From Pseudomonas pudica (GTDB taxonomy: Bacteria > Pseudomonadota > Gammaproteobacteria > Pseudomonadales > Pseudomonadaceae), in NCBI RefSeq assembly GCF_015680405.1, contig NZ_JADLJS010000018.1, positions 33,935 to 97,934 on the forward strand: DNA of 64,000 nucleotides. The letters run 5' to 3'. Of this stretch, positions 1 through 8,561 are shown piece after piece (the first letter of the stretch is position 1; the number at the start of each line of letters is the position of its first letter). The notes below the pieces were generated by a model that ran no database searches, was not told the DNA's origin, and saw only the letters and a list, made by a program, of their open reading frames with translations. A program made the translations under genes and the position numbers.

Positions 1-576
1 CTTCTTCATGGCCGTGGTGTCGCCGGCCAGCAGCAGTTTGACGTTGTCGTCGTTGAGGTTGTTGACCCGCTTGATGGTCTCGCTGACGAAGGTCTCGACG
101 TCGGCCGAGTGCTGGCGGATCGGCGCCATCAGGGCCTCGGCGGCAATCTTCTCGGGGCCTTCCACTGCAAGGCTGTCACGGAAGGTGGGGCCTTTGACCG
201 TGGTTTTCTCGTTGCTGTAGCGCTTGGTCAGCACCAGGCGGTAGTAGAGGGTCTGGTTGCCGCTGGCGCGGCGGGCCGACCAGGTGACCTTGCGGTTGCC
301 GTCGGCACGGTTGACGCTCACCCCATAGTTGTTGGAGATGAAGCTCTCGTTGAGGCTGACGTAGTCGCGGTTCAGCGGTGGCACGAACATCTGCACCTTG
401 ACCGGGTCCTTGGTGCTGGCCACGAACTCGACCTTGGCGTCGATGTTCCACAGGTCGTCGGTTTCATCCTCGGTTACCGGGATGCCGAGTACGAAGATCT
501 GATAAGCCGTGACCGCCACGCCCAACAGCACCAGCACGGTGATCAGGACTTTCAGATGGAGGGTAAGAGAGCGCAT
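1..576 (-). CDS. Inactive transglutaminase / 7TM membrane protein (N-terminal part, runs off window)
   Basis: The reading frame is open from ATG at 576 to the window edge, giving 192 codons. Residues of about 9-32 form one hydrophobic helix (LIKV-type start MRSLTLHLKVL, then VLVLLGVAV), so the rest is predicted to be periplasmic at first. It starts 5 bp after the stop of the zinc-protease gene, so the two are one operon. The N-terminal anchor followed by a soluble domain, and pairing with a retropepsin-like zinc protease, fits the family described as inactive transglutaminase fused to seven transmembrane helices, usually followed by a RimK-like ligase. The diagnostic 7TM part lies outside the window, so the name rests on start and context. 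Confidence 0.6.
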   Translation of the reverse strand, partial: MRSLTLHLKVLITVLVLLGVAVTAYQIFVLGIPVTEDETDDLWNIDAKVEFVASTKDPVKVQMFVPPLNRDYVSLNESFISNNYGVSVNRADGNRKVTWSARRASGNQTLYYRLVLTKRYSNEKTTVKGPTFRDSLAVEGPEKIAAEALMAPIRQHSADVETFVSETIKRVNNLNDDNVKLLLAGDTTAMKK

Positions 577-581
577 CGGGA

Positions 582-1118
582 TTACTCTGCTTTGGGAGCG
601 TCGGTGGCACAGGCAGGTTTGCCGGCCGCGTATTTAAGGCTTGGGTCGACCAGCGCGTCGAAGTGCTTGAGCGCCTCGGAGCCGATCAGCAGCGGGAACT
701 GGAAGGCGCTGCGGTCGGTGAGGTTGACTTCGATGGTGCGCACGGCCTGGCCCATGCAGATTTCAAGTTCGATGACCGGGCGTGCGGTGTAGGCCTTGCC
801 CGATTCAGCATCATAGTCGCCGGCCCGGCGCTTGATCTTGCTTACGCGTGCCAGCGGGCGTTCGATGGGGTGGGAATGGGCGGCGTCGATGGCCAGGTAG
901 AAGCGCACCCAGCTTTCGCCGTTGCGCTTGAAACGCTTGATGTCGCGGGCGCTGAGCGATGCGGTCTTGGCGCCGGTGTCGAGCTTGGCGGCCACTTCCA
1001 GGTCCAGGTCGCCCAGGCGTGCATATTCGTTGAGACCGTACACGGTCTTGCCTGCGGCCTGGCCAAGGGCCGGCAGCAGGGTGAGGCAGAGCAGCAATAA
1101 TGCGGGTGTAAGTCTCAT
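582..1118 (-). CDS. Retropepsin-like ATP-dependent zinc protease family protein (exported)
   Basis: A 178-residue protein. Residues 1-22 look like a signal peptide (MRLTPALLLLCLTLLPALGQ, cleavage near AAG). The mature part carries the aspartic-type motif AKLDTGAKTASLSA followed by a beta-rich domain ending LLIGSEALKHFDALVDPS, as in the PF05618 family often labelled ATP-dependent zinc protease or RimB. I chose ATG at 1118 rather than the upstream ATG at 1226, because AGGA precedes 1118 and the 36 extra residues are low-complexity (NTALNMALKTAPNLALH) and would bury the signal peptide. It is the first gene of an operon with the membrane protein that follows. Its substrate is unknown. Confidence 0.75.
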   Translation of the reverse strand: MRLTPALLLLCLTLLPALGQAAGKTVYGLNEYARLGDLDLEVAAKLDTGAKTASLSARDIKRFKRNGESWVRFYLAIDAAHSHPIERPLARVSKIKRRAGDYDAESGKAYTARPVIELEICMGQAVRTIEVNLTDRSAFQFPLLIGSEALKHFDALVDPSLKYAAGKPACATDAPKAE

Positions 1119-1362
1119 ATTCCTGGCGCGGTGCAGTGCAAGGTTCGGGGCTGTTTTCAAAGCCATGTTCAGAGCCGTGTTCAGGGCAAGGCGACTGGCA
1201 GCGACTGCGCAAGCTTCCTTGTTCATCTGTCAACAGCATGAATGGATGACAGACAGGCTATCCATACTCCAACGGAGGCGCGGCATTCTATCACGCCGGC
1301 GCCTTGACGCCAGCGGTGCGCGATCTGACAGCACCGGGCCGGCGTTAGTTCGTTCTTAGACG

Positions 1363-1374
1363 ATTGTCGACAAT
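1363..1374. promoter_or_regulatory. Candidate GntR operator: perfect palindrome ATTGTCGACAAT
   Basis: A perfect 12-bp palindrome 74 bp upstream of the GntR start codon. The TTGT-N2-ACAA core matches the kind of site bound by FCD-type GntR repressors. A second copy of TGTCGACAATAT lies at 1438-1449 and overlaps the start codon. Binding by this regulator is inferred. Confidence 0.5.
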
Positions 1375-1437
1375 ATTCATTTTGTCTTTGACTGCTCCCG
1401 TCGAATTAGCTAATTTCTGGCAAATCGATTTGCAAGG

Positions 1438-1449
1438 TGTCGACAATAT
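1438..1449. promoter_or_regulatory. Second copy of TGTCGACAATAT overlapping the GntR start codon
   Basis: It is identical over 12 bases (TGTCGACAATAT) to 1365-1376, with a 73-bp offset, about seven helical turns. Its last bases run into the ATG at 1448, so occupancy could block transcription or initiation of the regulator-prp operon. It is less symmetric than the first copy. Confidence 0.4.
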
Positions 1450-2164
1450 GCAAGGCCTATCCACCCCCAGCCCGGTGCTGGCAGACGAAACGGAAACCTT
1501 GTCCGAAAACGTCTTCCGGCGCATCCAGGCGGCCATCGTCAAGGGCGATATCGCCCCCGGCAGCAAGATTTCCGAGCCGGAGCTGGCGCGTACCTACGGC
1601 ATCAGCCGCGGGCCGCTGCGCGAGGCGATTCACCGCCTTGAAGGCCAGCGCCTGCTGGTGCGCGTGCCGCATGTGGGGGCGCGGGTGGTGTCGCTGAACC
1701 ACGCCGAACTGATCGAACTGTACGAAATTCGCGAATCGCTGGAAGGCATGGCCTGCCGCCTGGCCGCCGAACGCATGAGCCAGGCCGACATCGACGAACT
1801 GCGCCGGGTGCTCGACACCCACGAGCGTGATGCCGCGTTCCAGGCCGGCTTGGGCTATTACCAGCAGGAAGGCGACTACGACTTCCATTACCGGATCATC
1901 CAGGGCAGTGGTAACCAGACCCTGGTCAAGATGCTCTGCGGCGAGCTGTACCAGCTGGTGCGCATGTACCGCATCCAGTTCTCCGCAACGCCCAACCGGC
2001 CGCGCCAGGCCTTTGCCGAGCACCACCGCATTCTCGATGCCATCGCCGACCGTGACGGCGAGCTGGCCGAACTCCTGATGCGCCGCCACATCGGCGCGTC
2101 CAAGCGCAATATCGAGCGTCACTACCTGGACGCCCACAACAACAGCCCACGAGGTGAGAAATGA
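1448..2164 (+). CDS. GntR/FCD-family transcriptional regulator of the methylcitrate operon
   Basis: A 238-residue regulator. Residues of about 18-85 hold a GntR winged helix ([40 protein letters not shown]). The C-terminal FCD ligand domain has the expected Asp/His metal-ligand positions ([18 protein letters not shown]). ATG at 1448 was chosen over the longer frame from 1364, because the extension covers the operator palindrome and lacks the domain. Its stop overlaps the prpB start (ATGA at 2161), so regulator and enzymes are cotranscribed and probably autoregulated. In many pseudomonads this GntR type replaces the sigma54 activator PrpR of enterics. The likely effector is a pathway intermediate such as methylcitrate (inference). 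Confidence 0.88.
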   Translation: MQGLSTPSPVLADETETLSENVFRRIQAAIVKGDIAPGSKISEPELARTYGISRGPLREAIHRLEGQRLLVRVPHVGARVVSLNHAELIELYEIRESLEGMACRLAAERMSQADIDELRRVLDTHERDAAFQAGLGYYQQEGDYDFHYRIIQGSGNQTLVKMLCGELYQLVRMYRIQFSATPNRPRQAFAEHHRILDAIADRDGELAELLMRRHIGASKRNIERHYLDAHNNSPRGEK

Positions 2165-3051
2165 CTGTGAAGAGCACCCCCGGTCAGCGTTTCCGCGACG
2201 CCGTTGCCGCTGAACATCCGCTGCAGGTGGTTGGCGCCATCAACGCCAACCATGCCCTGCTGGCCAAGCGCGCCGGCTTCAAGGCCATCTACCTGTCCGG
2301 TGGCGGCGTCGCCGCCGGTTCGCTGGGCCTGCCGGATCTGGGCATCAGCGGCCTGGACGATGTACTCACCGACGTGCGCCGCATCACCGACGTGTGCGAT
2401 TTGCCGCTGCTGGTGGATGTCGACACCGGTTTCGGCGCCTCTGCCTTCAACGTCGCCCGTACCGTGCGCTCGATGAGCAAGTTCGGCGCTGCCGCGATCC
2501 ATATCGAGGACCAGGTTGGCGCCAAGCGCTGCGGCCACCGCCCGAACAAGGAAATCGTCAGCCAGCAGGAAATGGTCGACCGCATCAAGGCCGCAGTCGA
2601 TGCCCGTACCGATGACAGCTTCGTGATCATGGCGCGTACCGACGCCCTGGCCGTCGAGGGCCTGAACGCCGCCCTGGACCGCGCCGCCGCCTGTGTCGAG
2701 GCTGGTGCCGACATGATCTTCCCGGAAGCCATCACCGAACTGCAGATGTACAAGACCTTCGCCGACCGGGTGAAGGCACCGATCCTGGCCAACATCACCG
2801 AATTCGGCGCCACGCCGCTGTACACCACCGAAGAGCTTGCCTCGGTCGATGTCTCGCTGGTGCTGTACCCGCTGTCGGCGTTCCGCGCGATGAACAAGGC
2901 AGCCGAGAACGTGTACACCGCGCTGCGCCGCGACGGCACGCAGAAGAACGTGATCGACACCATGCAGACCCGCATGGAGCTCTACGATGCCATTGGTTAC
3001 CACGCCTTCGAGCAGAGCCTCGATGCGTTGTTTGCCCAGAAAAAAGGTTGA
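2161..3051 (+). CDS. prpB: 2-methylisocitrate lyase
   Basis: This enzyme cleaves 2-methylisocitrate to pyruvate and succinate, the last step of the 2-methylcitrate cycle. It is 296 residues, the usual length. It is a PEP-mutase/isocitrate-lyase TIM barrel with the SGGG substrate loop (46-49), the Mg-binding Asp pair in [10 protein letters not shown] (Asp86, Asp88) and the family signature KRCGHRPNK, with catalytic Cys124. The start overlaps the regulator stop by four bases, and GAGGTGAGAA just upstream serves as ribosome site. It is the first enzyme gene of the operon. Confidence 0.97.
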   Translation: MTVKSTPGQRFRDAVAAEHPLQVVGAINANHALLAKRAGFKAIYLSGGGVAAGSLGLPDLGISGLDDVLTDVRRITDVCDLPLLVDVDTGFGASAFNVARTVRSMSKFGAAAIHIEDQVGAKRCGHRPNKEIVSQQEMVDRIKAAVDARTDDSFVIMARTDALAVEGLNAALDRAAACVEAGADMIFPEAITELQMYKTFADRVKAPILANITEFGATPLYTTEELASVDVSLVLYPLSAFRAMNKAAENVYTALRRDGTQKNVIDTMQTRMELYDAIGYHAFEQSLDALFAQKKG

Positions 3052-3058
3052 GCCTGTG

Positions 3059-3155
3059 AGGGCCTTTTCGCCGGCAAGCCGGCTCTCACAGGTGCCGCAC
3101 AAGGTTCGAGCCCAGTGCAAGACATTGTGGGAGCTGGCTTGCCGGCGATAGGGCC
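3059..3155. repeat. Inverted REP pair between prpB and prpC
   Basis: Left arm 3061-3091 (GGCCTTTTCGCCGGCAAGCC and on) and right arm 3125-3154 (TGTGGGAGCTGGCTTGCCGG and on) are imperfect inverted copies about 33 bp apart. They are typical P. putida REP units. They start 8 bp after the prpB stop and could stabilise or terminate upstream mRNA. Confidence 0.85.
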
Positions 3156-3218
3156 GATGCAGCCACCCCCGAATTAGCCAGAAAGAATCCATAACAAGTT
3201 CAAGAAAGGAGAAACACC

Positions 3219-4346
3219 ATGGCCGAAGCAAAAGTACTCAGTGGCGCAGGCCTGCGCGGCCAGGTGGCCGGCCAGACCGCATTGTCGACCGTGGGCCAGG
3301 CCGGTGCCGGGCTGACCTATCGTGGTTACGATGTGCGTGACCTGGCGGCGGGTGCCGAGTTCGAGGAAGTCGCTTACCTGCTGCTGTACGGCGAGCTGCC
3401 AAGCAAAGCCGAACTGGCCGACTACAAGCGCAAGCTCAAGGGCCTGCGTGACCTGCCGCAAGCCCTGAAGGAAGTGCTCGAGCGCATCCCGCGTGACGCC
3501 CACCCGATGGACGTGATGCGCACGGGTTGTTCGGTGCTGGGTACCCTGGAACCCGAACTGACCTTCGATGCCCAGCGTGACAAGACCGATCGCCTGCTGG
3601 CGCTGTTCCCTGCGGTGATGTGCTACTGGTACCGCTTCACCCACGACGGCGTGCGTATCGACTGCAGCAGTGACGAAGACACCCTCGGTGGCCACTTCCT
3701 GCACCTGCTGCACGGCAAGAAGCCGAGCGAGCTGCACGTCAAGGTCATGAACGTGTCGCTGATCCTCTACGCCGAGCACGAGTTCAACGCCTCGACCTTC
3801 ACCGCCCGCGTCTGTGCCTCGACCCTGTCCGACCTGTACTCCTGTGTAACCGCTGCCATCGGTTCGCTGCGTGGCCCGCTGCATGGCGGTGCCAACGAGG
3901 CGGCGATGGAGCTGATCGAGCGTTTCCAGAGCCCGCAGGAGGCCACTGCCGAGCTGCTGCGCATGCTGGAACGCAAGGACAAGATCATGGGCTTTGGCCA
4001 CGCCATCTACAAAGAGTCCGACCCGCGCAACGAGGTGATCAAGGGCTGGTCGAAACAGCTCGCCGACGAAGTGGGTGACAAGGTGCTGTACCCGGTTTCC
4101 GAAGCTATCGACAAGACCATGTGGGAGCAGAAGCGCCTGTTCCCCAACGCCGACTTCTACCATGCCTCGGCGTACCACTTCATGGGCATCCCGACCAAGC
4201 TGTTCACCCCGATCTTCGTCTGCTCGCGCCTGACCGGCTGGGCGGCGCACGTCTTCGAGCAGCGGGCCAATAACCGCATCATCCGCCCAAGCGCCGAGTA
4301 TGTTGGCGTCGAGCAGCGCCAGTTCGTGCCGATCGAGCAGCGCTGA
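3219..4346 (+). CDS. prpC: 2-methylcitrate synthase
   Basis: It condenses propionyl-CoA with oxaloacetate to 2-methylcitrate, the entry step of the cycle. It has 375 residues and a citrate-synthase fold. The catalytic triad is visible as His222 (GPLHGGANEAAM), His261 (MGFGHAIYKESDPR) and Asp312 (PNADFYHASAY). AEHEFNAST around His187 is also conserved. The short length and lack of the N-terminal extension of NADH-sensitive GltA support PrpC over a housekeeping synthase. A strong ribosome site (AAGGAG, 8 bases before ATG) sets the start. Confidence 0.96.
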   Translation: MAEAKVLSGAGLRGQVAGQTALSTVGQAGAGLTYRGYDVRDLAAGAEFEEVAYLLLYGELPSKAELADYKRKLKGLRDLPQALKEVLERIPRDAHPMDVMRTGCSVLGTLEPELTFDAQRDKTDRLLALFPAVMCYWYRFTHDGVRIDCSSDEDTLGGHFLHLLHGKKPSELHVKVMNVSLILYAEHEFNASTFTARVCASTLSDLYSCVTAAIGSLRGPLHGGANEAAMELIERFQSPQEATAELLRMLERKDKIMGFGHAIYKESDPRNEVIKGWSKQLADEVGDKVLYPVSEAIDKTMWEQKRLFPNADFYHASAYHFMGIPTKLFTPIFVCSRLTGWAAHVFEQRANNRIIRPSAEYVGVEQRQFVPIEQR

Positions 4347-4374
4347 GTCATAGATCGCTGGGGCTGCTGCGCAG

Positions 4375-4448
4375 CCCTTTCGCGACACAAGGCCGCTCCC
4401 ACAGGGACGGCGCAGTACCTGTGGGAGCGGCCTTGTGTCGCGAAAGGG
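4375..4448. repeat. Perfect inverted REP pair between prpC and acnD
   Basis: Two 31-bp arms (4375-4405 and 4418-4448) are exact reverse complements around a 12-base loop, each with the core CGACACAAGGCCGCTCCCAC. The transcript could form a very stable hairpin 28 bases after the prpC stop. Confidence 0.9.
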
Positions 4449-4515
4449 GCGCGTAGCGCCCCCGAGGCCTGAGCCGCACCTGCCCCCGAATACCGTGACC
4501 GAGCCTGATAACGAT

Positions 4516-7104
4516 ATGAACACAGCATTCCGCAAGCACCTGCCAGGCACCGACCTGGACTACTTCGATGCCCGCGCGGCGGTCGAGGCAATCAAGCCTG
4601 GCGCCTACGACGGCCTGCCTTACACCTCTCGCGTACTCGCCGAAAACCTGGTGCGCCGCTGCGACCCGGCTACCCTCGACGCCTCGCTGGGCCAACTGAT
4701 CGAGCGCAAGCGCGACCTCGACTTCCCGTGGTTCCCGGCCCGCGTGGTATGCCACGATATTCTCGGCCAGACCGCACTGGTTGATCTCGCCGGCCTGCGT
4801 GACGCCATTGCCGACAAAGGCGGCGACCCGGCCCAGGTCAACCCAGTGGTGCCGGTGCAACTGATCGTCGACCACTCGCTGGCCGTCGAGTGCGGTGGTT
4901 TCGACCCGCAGGCCTTCGAAAAGAACCGCGCCATCGAAGACCGCCGCAACGAAGACCGCTTCCACTTCATCAACTGGACCAAGAAGGCGTTCAAGAACGT
5001 CGACGTGATCCAGCCGGGCAACGGCATCATGCACCAGATCAACCTGGAGAAGATGTCGCCGGTGATCCACAACGACCGTGGCGTGGCCTACCCGGACACC
5101 TGCGTCGGCACCGACAGCCACACCCCGCATGTCGACGCCTTGGGCGTGATCGCCATCGGCGTGGGTGGCCTGGAAGCCGAGAACGTGATGCTCGGCCGTG
5201 CCTCGTGGATGCGCCTGCCGGAAATCGTCGGCGTCGAGCTGACCGGCAAGCTGGCGCCGAACATCACTGCCACCGACCTGGTGCTGGCCCTGACCGAATT
5301 CCTGCGCAAGCAGAAAGTCGTCGGCGCCTACCTGGAGTTCCACGGCGAGGGTGCCCGTGCCCTGACCCTGGGCGACCGCGCCACCATCTCCAACATGGCC
5401 CCGGAATATGGCGCCACTGCGGCGATGTTCGCCATCGACCAGCAGACCATCGACTACCTGCGCCTGACCGGCCGCGAAGAACAGCAGGTCAAGCTGGTGG
5501 AAACCTATGCCAAGGCCGCCGGCCTGTGGGCCGACAGCCTGGGCGGCGCAGTCTACGAGCGCACCCTGAGCTTCGACCTGTCGAGCGTGGTACGCAACAT
5601 GGCCGGCCCGTCCAACCCGCATGCCCGCGTTGCCACCAGCGACCTGGCGGCCAAGGGCATCGCCGGCAGCTGGGAAGAAGTGCCGGGGCAAATGCCTGAT
5701 GGCGCGGTGATCATTGCCGCCATCACCAGCTGCACCAACACCAGCAACCCGCGCAACGTGATTGCCGCAGGCCTGCTGGCGCGCAATGCCAACAAGCTGG
5801 GCCTGGCCCGCAAGCCGTGGGTCAAGTCGTCGCTGGCGCCTGGCTCCAAGGCCGTGCAGCTGTACCTGGAAGAGGCCGGGCTGGAGAAGGAGCTGGAACA
5901 GCTCGGCTTTGGCATCGTCGCCTTCGCCTGCACTACCTGCAACGGAATGTCCGGCGCCCTGGACCCGGTGATCCAGCAAGAAATCATCGACCGTGACCTG
6001 TACGCCACTGCCGTGCTGTCGGGCAACCGCAACTTCGACGGGCGCATCCACCCGTATGCCAAGCAGGCTTTCCTCGCCTCGCCGCCACTGGTGGTGGCAT
6101 ACGCCATCGCCGGTACCATCCGCTTCGACATCGAGAAGGATGTGCTGGGTGTGGTCGATGGCAAGGAAATCCGCCTCAAGGACATCTGGCCCAGCGACGA
6201 AGAGATCGACGCCGTGGTGCGTGCCGCGGTCAAGCCGGAGCAGTTCCGCAAGGTGTACATCCCGATGTTCGCCATCGAGGAAGACCGTGGGCCGAAGGTG
6301 GCACCGCTGTACGACTGGCGCCCGATGAGTACCTACATCCGCCGCCCGCCGTACTGGGAAGGTGCCTTGGCCGGCGAACGTACCCTGCGCGGCATGCGCC
6401 CGCTGGCAGTGCTGCCGGACAACATCACCACCGACCACCTGTCGCCGTCCAACGCCATCATGCTCGACAGCGCTGCCGGCGAGTACCTGGCAAAGATGGG
6501 CCTGCCGGAGGAGGACTTCAACTCCTACGCTACCCACCGTGGCGACCACCTGACCGCCCAGCGCGCTACCTTTGCCAACCCCAAGCTGTTCAACGAAATG
6601 GTGCGCAAGGAAGACGGCAGCGTGAAGCAGGGCTCGCTGGCGCGTATCGAGCCGGAAGGCAAGGTCACCCGCATGTGGGAGGCGATCGAGACCTACATGG
6701 AGCGCAAGCAGCCGCTGATCATCGTCGCCGGTGCCGACTACGGTCAGGGTTCGTCCCGTGACTGGGCGGCCAAGGGCGTGCGCCTGGCCGGTGTCGAAGC
6801 GATCGTCGCCGAAGGCTTCGAGCGTATTCACCGTACCAACCTGGTGGGCATGGGCGTGCTGCCGCTGGAGTTCAAGCCGGGCACCGACCGCAAGACCCTC
6901 GGCCTGGATGGCAGCGAGACCTATGACGTACTGGGCGCGCGTACGCCGCGGGCGACCCTGACCCTGGTGGTTACTCGCGCCAACGGCGAGCGTCTGGAGG
7001 TACCGGTGACCTGCCGTCTGGACACCGCCGAGGAAGTGTCGATCTACGAAGCCGGCGGCGTGCTGCAGCGCTTCGCCCTGTACTTCCTCGAAGCGACCGC
7101 ATAA
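4516..7104 (+). CDS. acnD: Fe/S-dependent 2-methylcitrate dehydratase (AcnD)
   Basis: With PrpF it converts 2-methylcitrate to 2-methylaconitate. It has 862 residues and an aconitase A-like architecture. The 4Fe-4S ligands are visible as Cys406 (ITSCTNTSNPR) and Cys472/Cys475 (FACTTCNGMSG). The swivel domain has GADYGQGSSRDWAAKG near the C-terminus. ATG at 4516 was chosen because the family begins MNTxFRK-LPGT and the longer frame from 4435 would translate REP sequence. The ribosome site is weak. Immediate linkage to prpF identifies it as AcnD rather than the housekeeping AcnA. Confidence 0.95.
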   Translation: MNTAFRKHLPGTDLDYFDARAAVEAIKPGAYDGLPYTSRVLAENLVRRCDPATLDASLGQLIERKRDLDFPWFPARVVCHDILGQTALVDLAGLRDAIADKGGDPAQVNPVVPVQLIVDHSLAVECGGFDPQAFEKNRAIEDRRNEDRFHFINWTKKAFKNVDVIQPGNGIMHQINLEKMSPVIHNDRGVAYPDTCVGTDSHTPHVDALGVIAIGVGGLEAENVMLGRASWMRLPEIVGVELTGKLAPNITATDLVLALTEFLRKQKVVGAYLEFHGEGARALTLGDRATISNMAPEYGATAAMFAIDQQTIDYLRLTGREEQQVKLVETYAKAAGLWADSLGGAVYERTLSFDLSSVVRNMAGPSNPHARVATSDLAAKGIAGSWEEVPGQMPDGAVIIAAITSCTNTSNPRNVIAAGLLARNANKLGLARKPWVKSSLAPGSKAVQLYLEEAGLEKELEQLGFGIVAFACTTCNGMSGALDPVIQQEIIDRDLYATAVLSGNRNFDGRIHPYAKQAFLASPPLVVAYAIAGTIRFDIEKDVLGVVDGKEIRLKDIWPSDEEIDAVVRAAVKPEQFRKVYIPMFAIEEDRGPKVAPLYDWRPMSTYIRRPPYWEGALAGERTLRGMRPLAVLPDNITTDHLSPSNAIMLDSAAGEYLAKMGLPEEDFNSYATHRGDHLTAQRATFANPKLFNEMVRKEDGSVKQGSLARIEPEGKVTRMWEAIETYMERKQPLIIVAGADYGQGSSRDWAAKGVRLAGVEAIVAEGFERIHRTNLVGMGVLPLEFKPGTDRKTLGLDGSETYDVLGARTPRATLTLVVTRANGERLEVPVTCRLDTAEEVSIYEAGGVLQRFALYFLEATA

Positions 7105-7124
7105 TTGCTGGGGGCCGCTTTGGG

Positions 7125-7212
7125 GCCCATCGCCGGCAAGCCAGCTCCCACAGGGATTGCACATCCTGCAGCCAGCTGGGTTCCTGTGGGAGCTGGCTTG
7201 CCGGCGATGGGC
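7125..7212. repeat. Perfect inverted REP pair between acnD and prpF
   Basis: Arms 7125-7154 and 7183-7212 are exact 30-bp reverse complements (core CGCCGGCAAGCCAGCTCCCA) separated by 28 bp. They lie 21 bp after the acnD stop and 49 bp before prpF. Confidence 0.9.
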
Positions 7213-7261
7213 TGCATGGCAGCCCCGGGTTTTTATGCCTATCAGACAGGACAGCACATCC

Positions 7262-8452
7262 ATGGCTCATGTACCGCAAGTAAGAATCCCCGCCACCTAC
7301 ATCCGTGGCGGCACCAGCAAAGGCGTGTTCTTCCGCCTGCAAGACCTGCCCGAGCAGGCGCAGATCCCCGGCCCTGCCCGTGATGCACTGCTGCTGCGGG
7401 TGATCGGCAGCCCCGACCCCTATGGCAAGCAGATCGACGGCATGGGCGGTGCCACTTCGAGCACCAGCAAGACCGTGATCCTGTCGCAAAGCATCAAGCC
7501 TGAACACGATGTCGACTACCTGTTCGGCCAGGTCAGCATCGACAAGGCCTTCGTCGACTGGAGCGGCAATTGCGGCAACCTCTCCGCCGCGGTCGGTTCG
7601 TTCGCCATCAGCAGCGGCCTGGTCGACCCGGCACGCATTCCGCGCAACGGCATCGCCACCGTGCGCATCTGGCAGGCCAACATCGGCAAGACCATCATCG
7701 CCCATGTGCCGATCACCGAGGGAGAAGTGCAGGAAACCGGCGACTTCGAGCTGGACGGGGTGACCTTCCCGGCTGCAGAGGTGCAGCTGGAGTTCCTCGA
7801 CCCGGCGGCCGATGAAGATGGCGACGGCGGGGCGATGTTCCCCACCGGCAATCTGGTCGATGACCTCGATGTGCCAGGTGTCGGGACGTTCAAGGCGACC
7901 CTGATCAATGCCGGTATCCCGACCATCTTCGTCAATGCGGCGGATATCGGCTACACCGGCACCGAACTGCAGGACGCCATCAACGGCGACGCGCAGGCGC
8001 TGCTGCGCTTCGAGACGATTCGCGCCTATGGTGCCGTACGCATGGGCCTGATCGACAACGTCGACCAGGCTGCCGGGCGTCAGCACACACCGAAAGTGGC
8101 TTTCGTCGCGCCGCCGAGCACCTACACTGCGTCCAGTGGCAAAGCGGTGCAGGCAGGTGATATCGACTTGCTGGTACGGGCCTTGTCGATGGGCAAGCTG
8201 CACCATGCAATGATGGGGACGGCCGCGGTGGCCATCGGCACCGCGGCGGCCATTCCGGGCACGCTGGTCAACCTCGCCGCAGGCGGGGGCGAGCGCAGCG
8301 CCGTGCGTTTCGGCCACCCCTCGGGCACCCTGCGGGTGGGGGCCGAGGCGCGCCAGGTGAATGGTGAATGGACAGTGACCAAGGCAATCATGAGCCGCAG
8401 TGCTCGCGTGCTGATGGAGGGCTGGGTTCGCGTGCCTGGCGATAGCTTCTAA
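7262..8452 (+). CDS. prpF: 2-methylaconitate cis-trans isomerase PrpF
   Basis: It isomerises the trans-2-methylaconitate made by AcnD into the cis form used by aconitase B. It has 396 residues in two diaminopimelate-epimerase-like halves. Lys70 (ATSSTSKTVILS) and Cys104 (SGNCGNLSAAVG) sit where active-site Lys and Cys are known in the family. ATG at 7262 follows ACAGGACAGCACATCC. The longer frame from 7157 starts inside REP DNA and was rejected. It lies downstream of acnD, its obligatory partner. Confidence 0.95.
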   Translation: MAHVPQVRIPATYIRGGTSKGVFFRLQDLPEQAQIPGPARDALLLRVIGSPDPYGKQIDGMGGATSSTSKTVILSQSIKPEHDVDYLFGQVSIDKAFVDWSGNCGNLSAAVGSFAISSGLVDPARIPRNGIATVRIWQANIGKTIIAHVPITEGEVQETGDFELDGVTFPAAEVQLEFLDPAADEDGDGGAMFPTGNLVDDLDVPGVGTFKATLINAGIPTIFVNAADIGYTGTELQDAINGDAQALLRFETIRAYGAVRMGLIDNVDQAAGRQHTPKVAFVAPPSTYTASSGKAVQAGDIDLLVRALSMGKLHHAMMGTAAVAIGTAAAIPGTLVNLAAGGGERSAVRFGHPSGTLRVGAEARQVNGEWTVTKAIMSRSARVLMEGWVRVPGDSF

Positions 8453-8493
8453 CGCACCACTGGCGCTCGGCTTTAGTTCGTTGGGGCCGCTTT

Positions 8494-8527
8494 GCGCCCC
8501 TTCGCGGGCTTGCCCGCGAAGGGGCGC
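8494..8527. repeat. REP hairpin between prpF and prpD
   Basis: A 15-bp perfect stem (8494-8508 GCGCCCCTTCGCGGG with 8513-8527) and a 4-base loop, the classic P. putida REP core with GGGCTTGCCC. It lies 41 bp after prpF and 34 bp before prpD. Confidence 0.88.
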
Positions 8528-8561
8528 ACCGCAGCCCCGGCAATTCTGAAGGGAGCTGGAT

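Noticed and set aside
4348..7263. A 971-codon minus-strand frame opposite acnD
   Set aside because: Antisense shadow. AcnD has all Fe/S ligands in the plus frame and the shadow runs into REP DNA at both ends.
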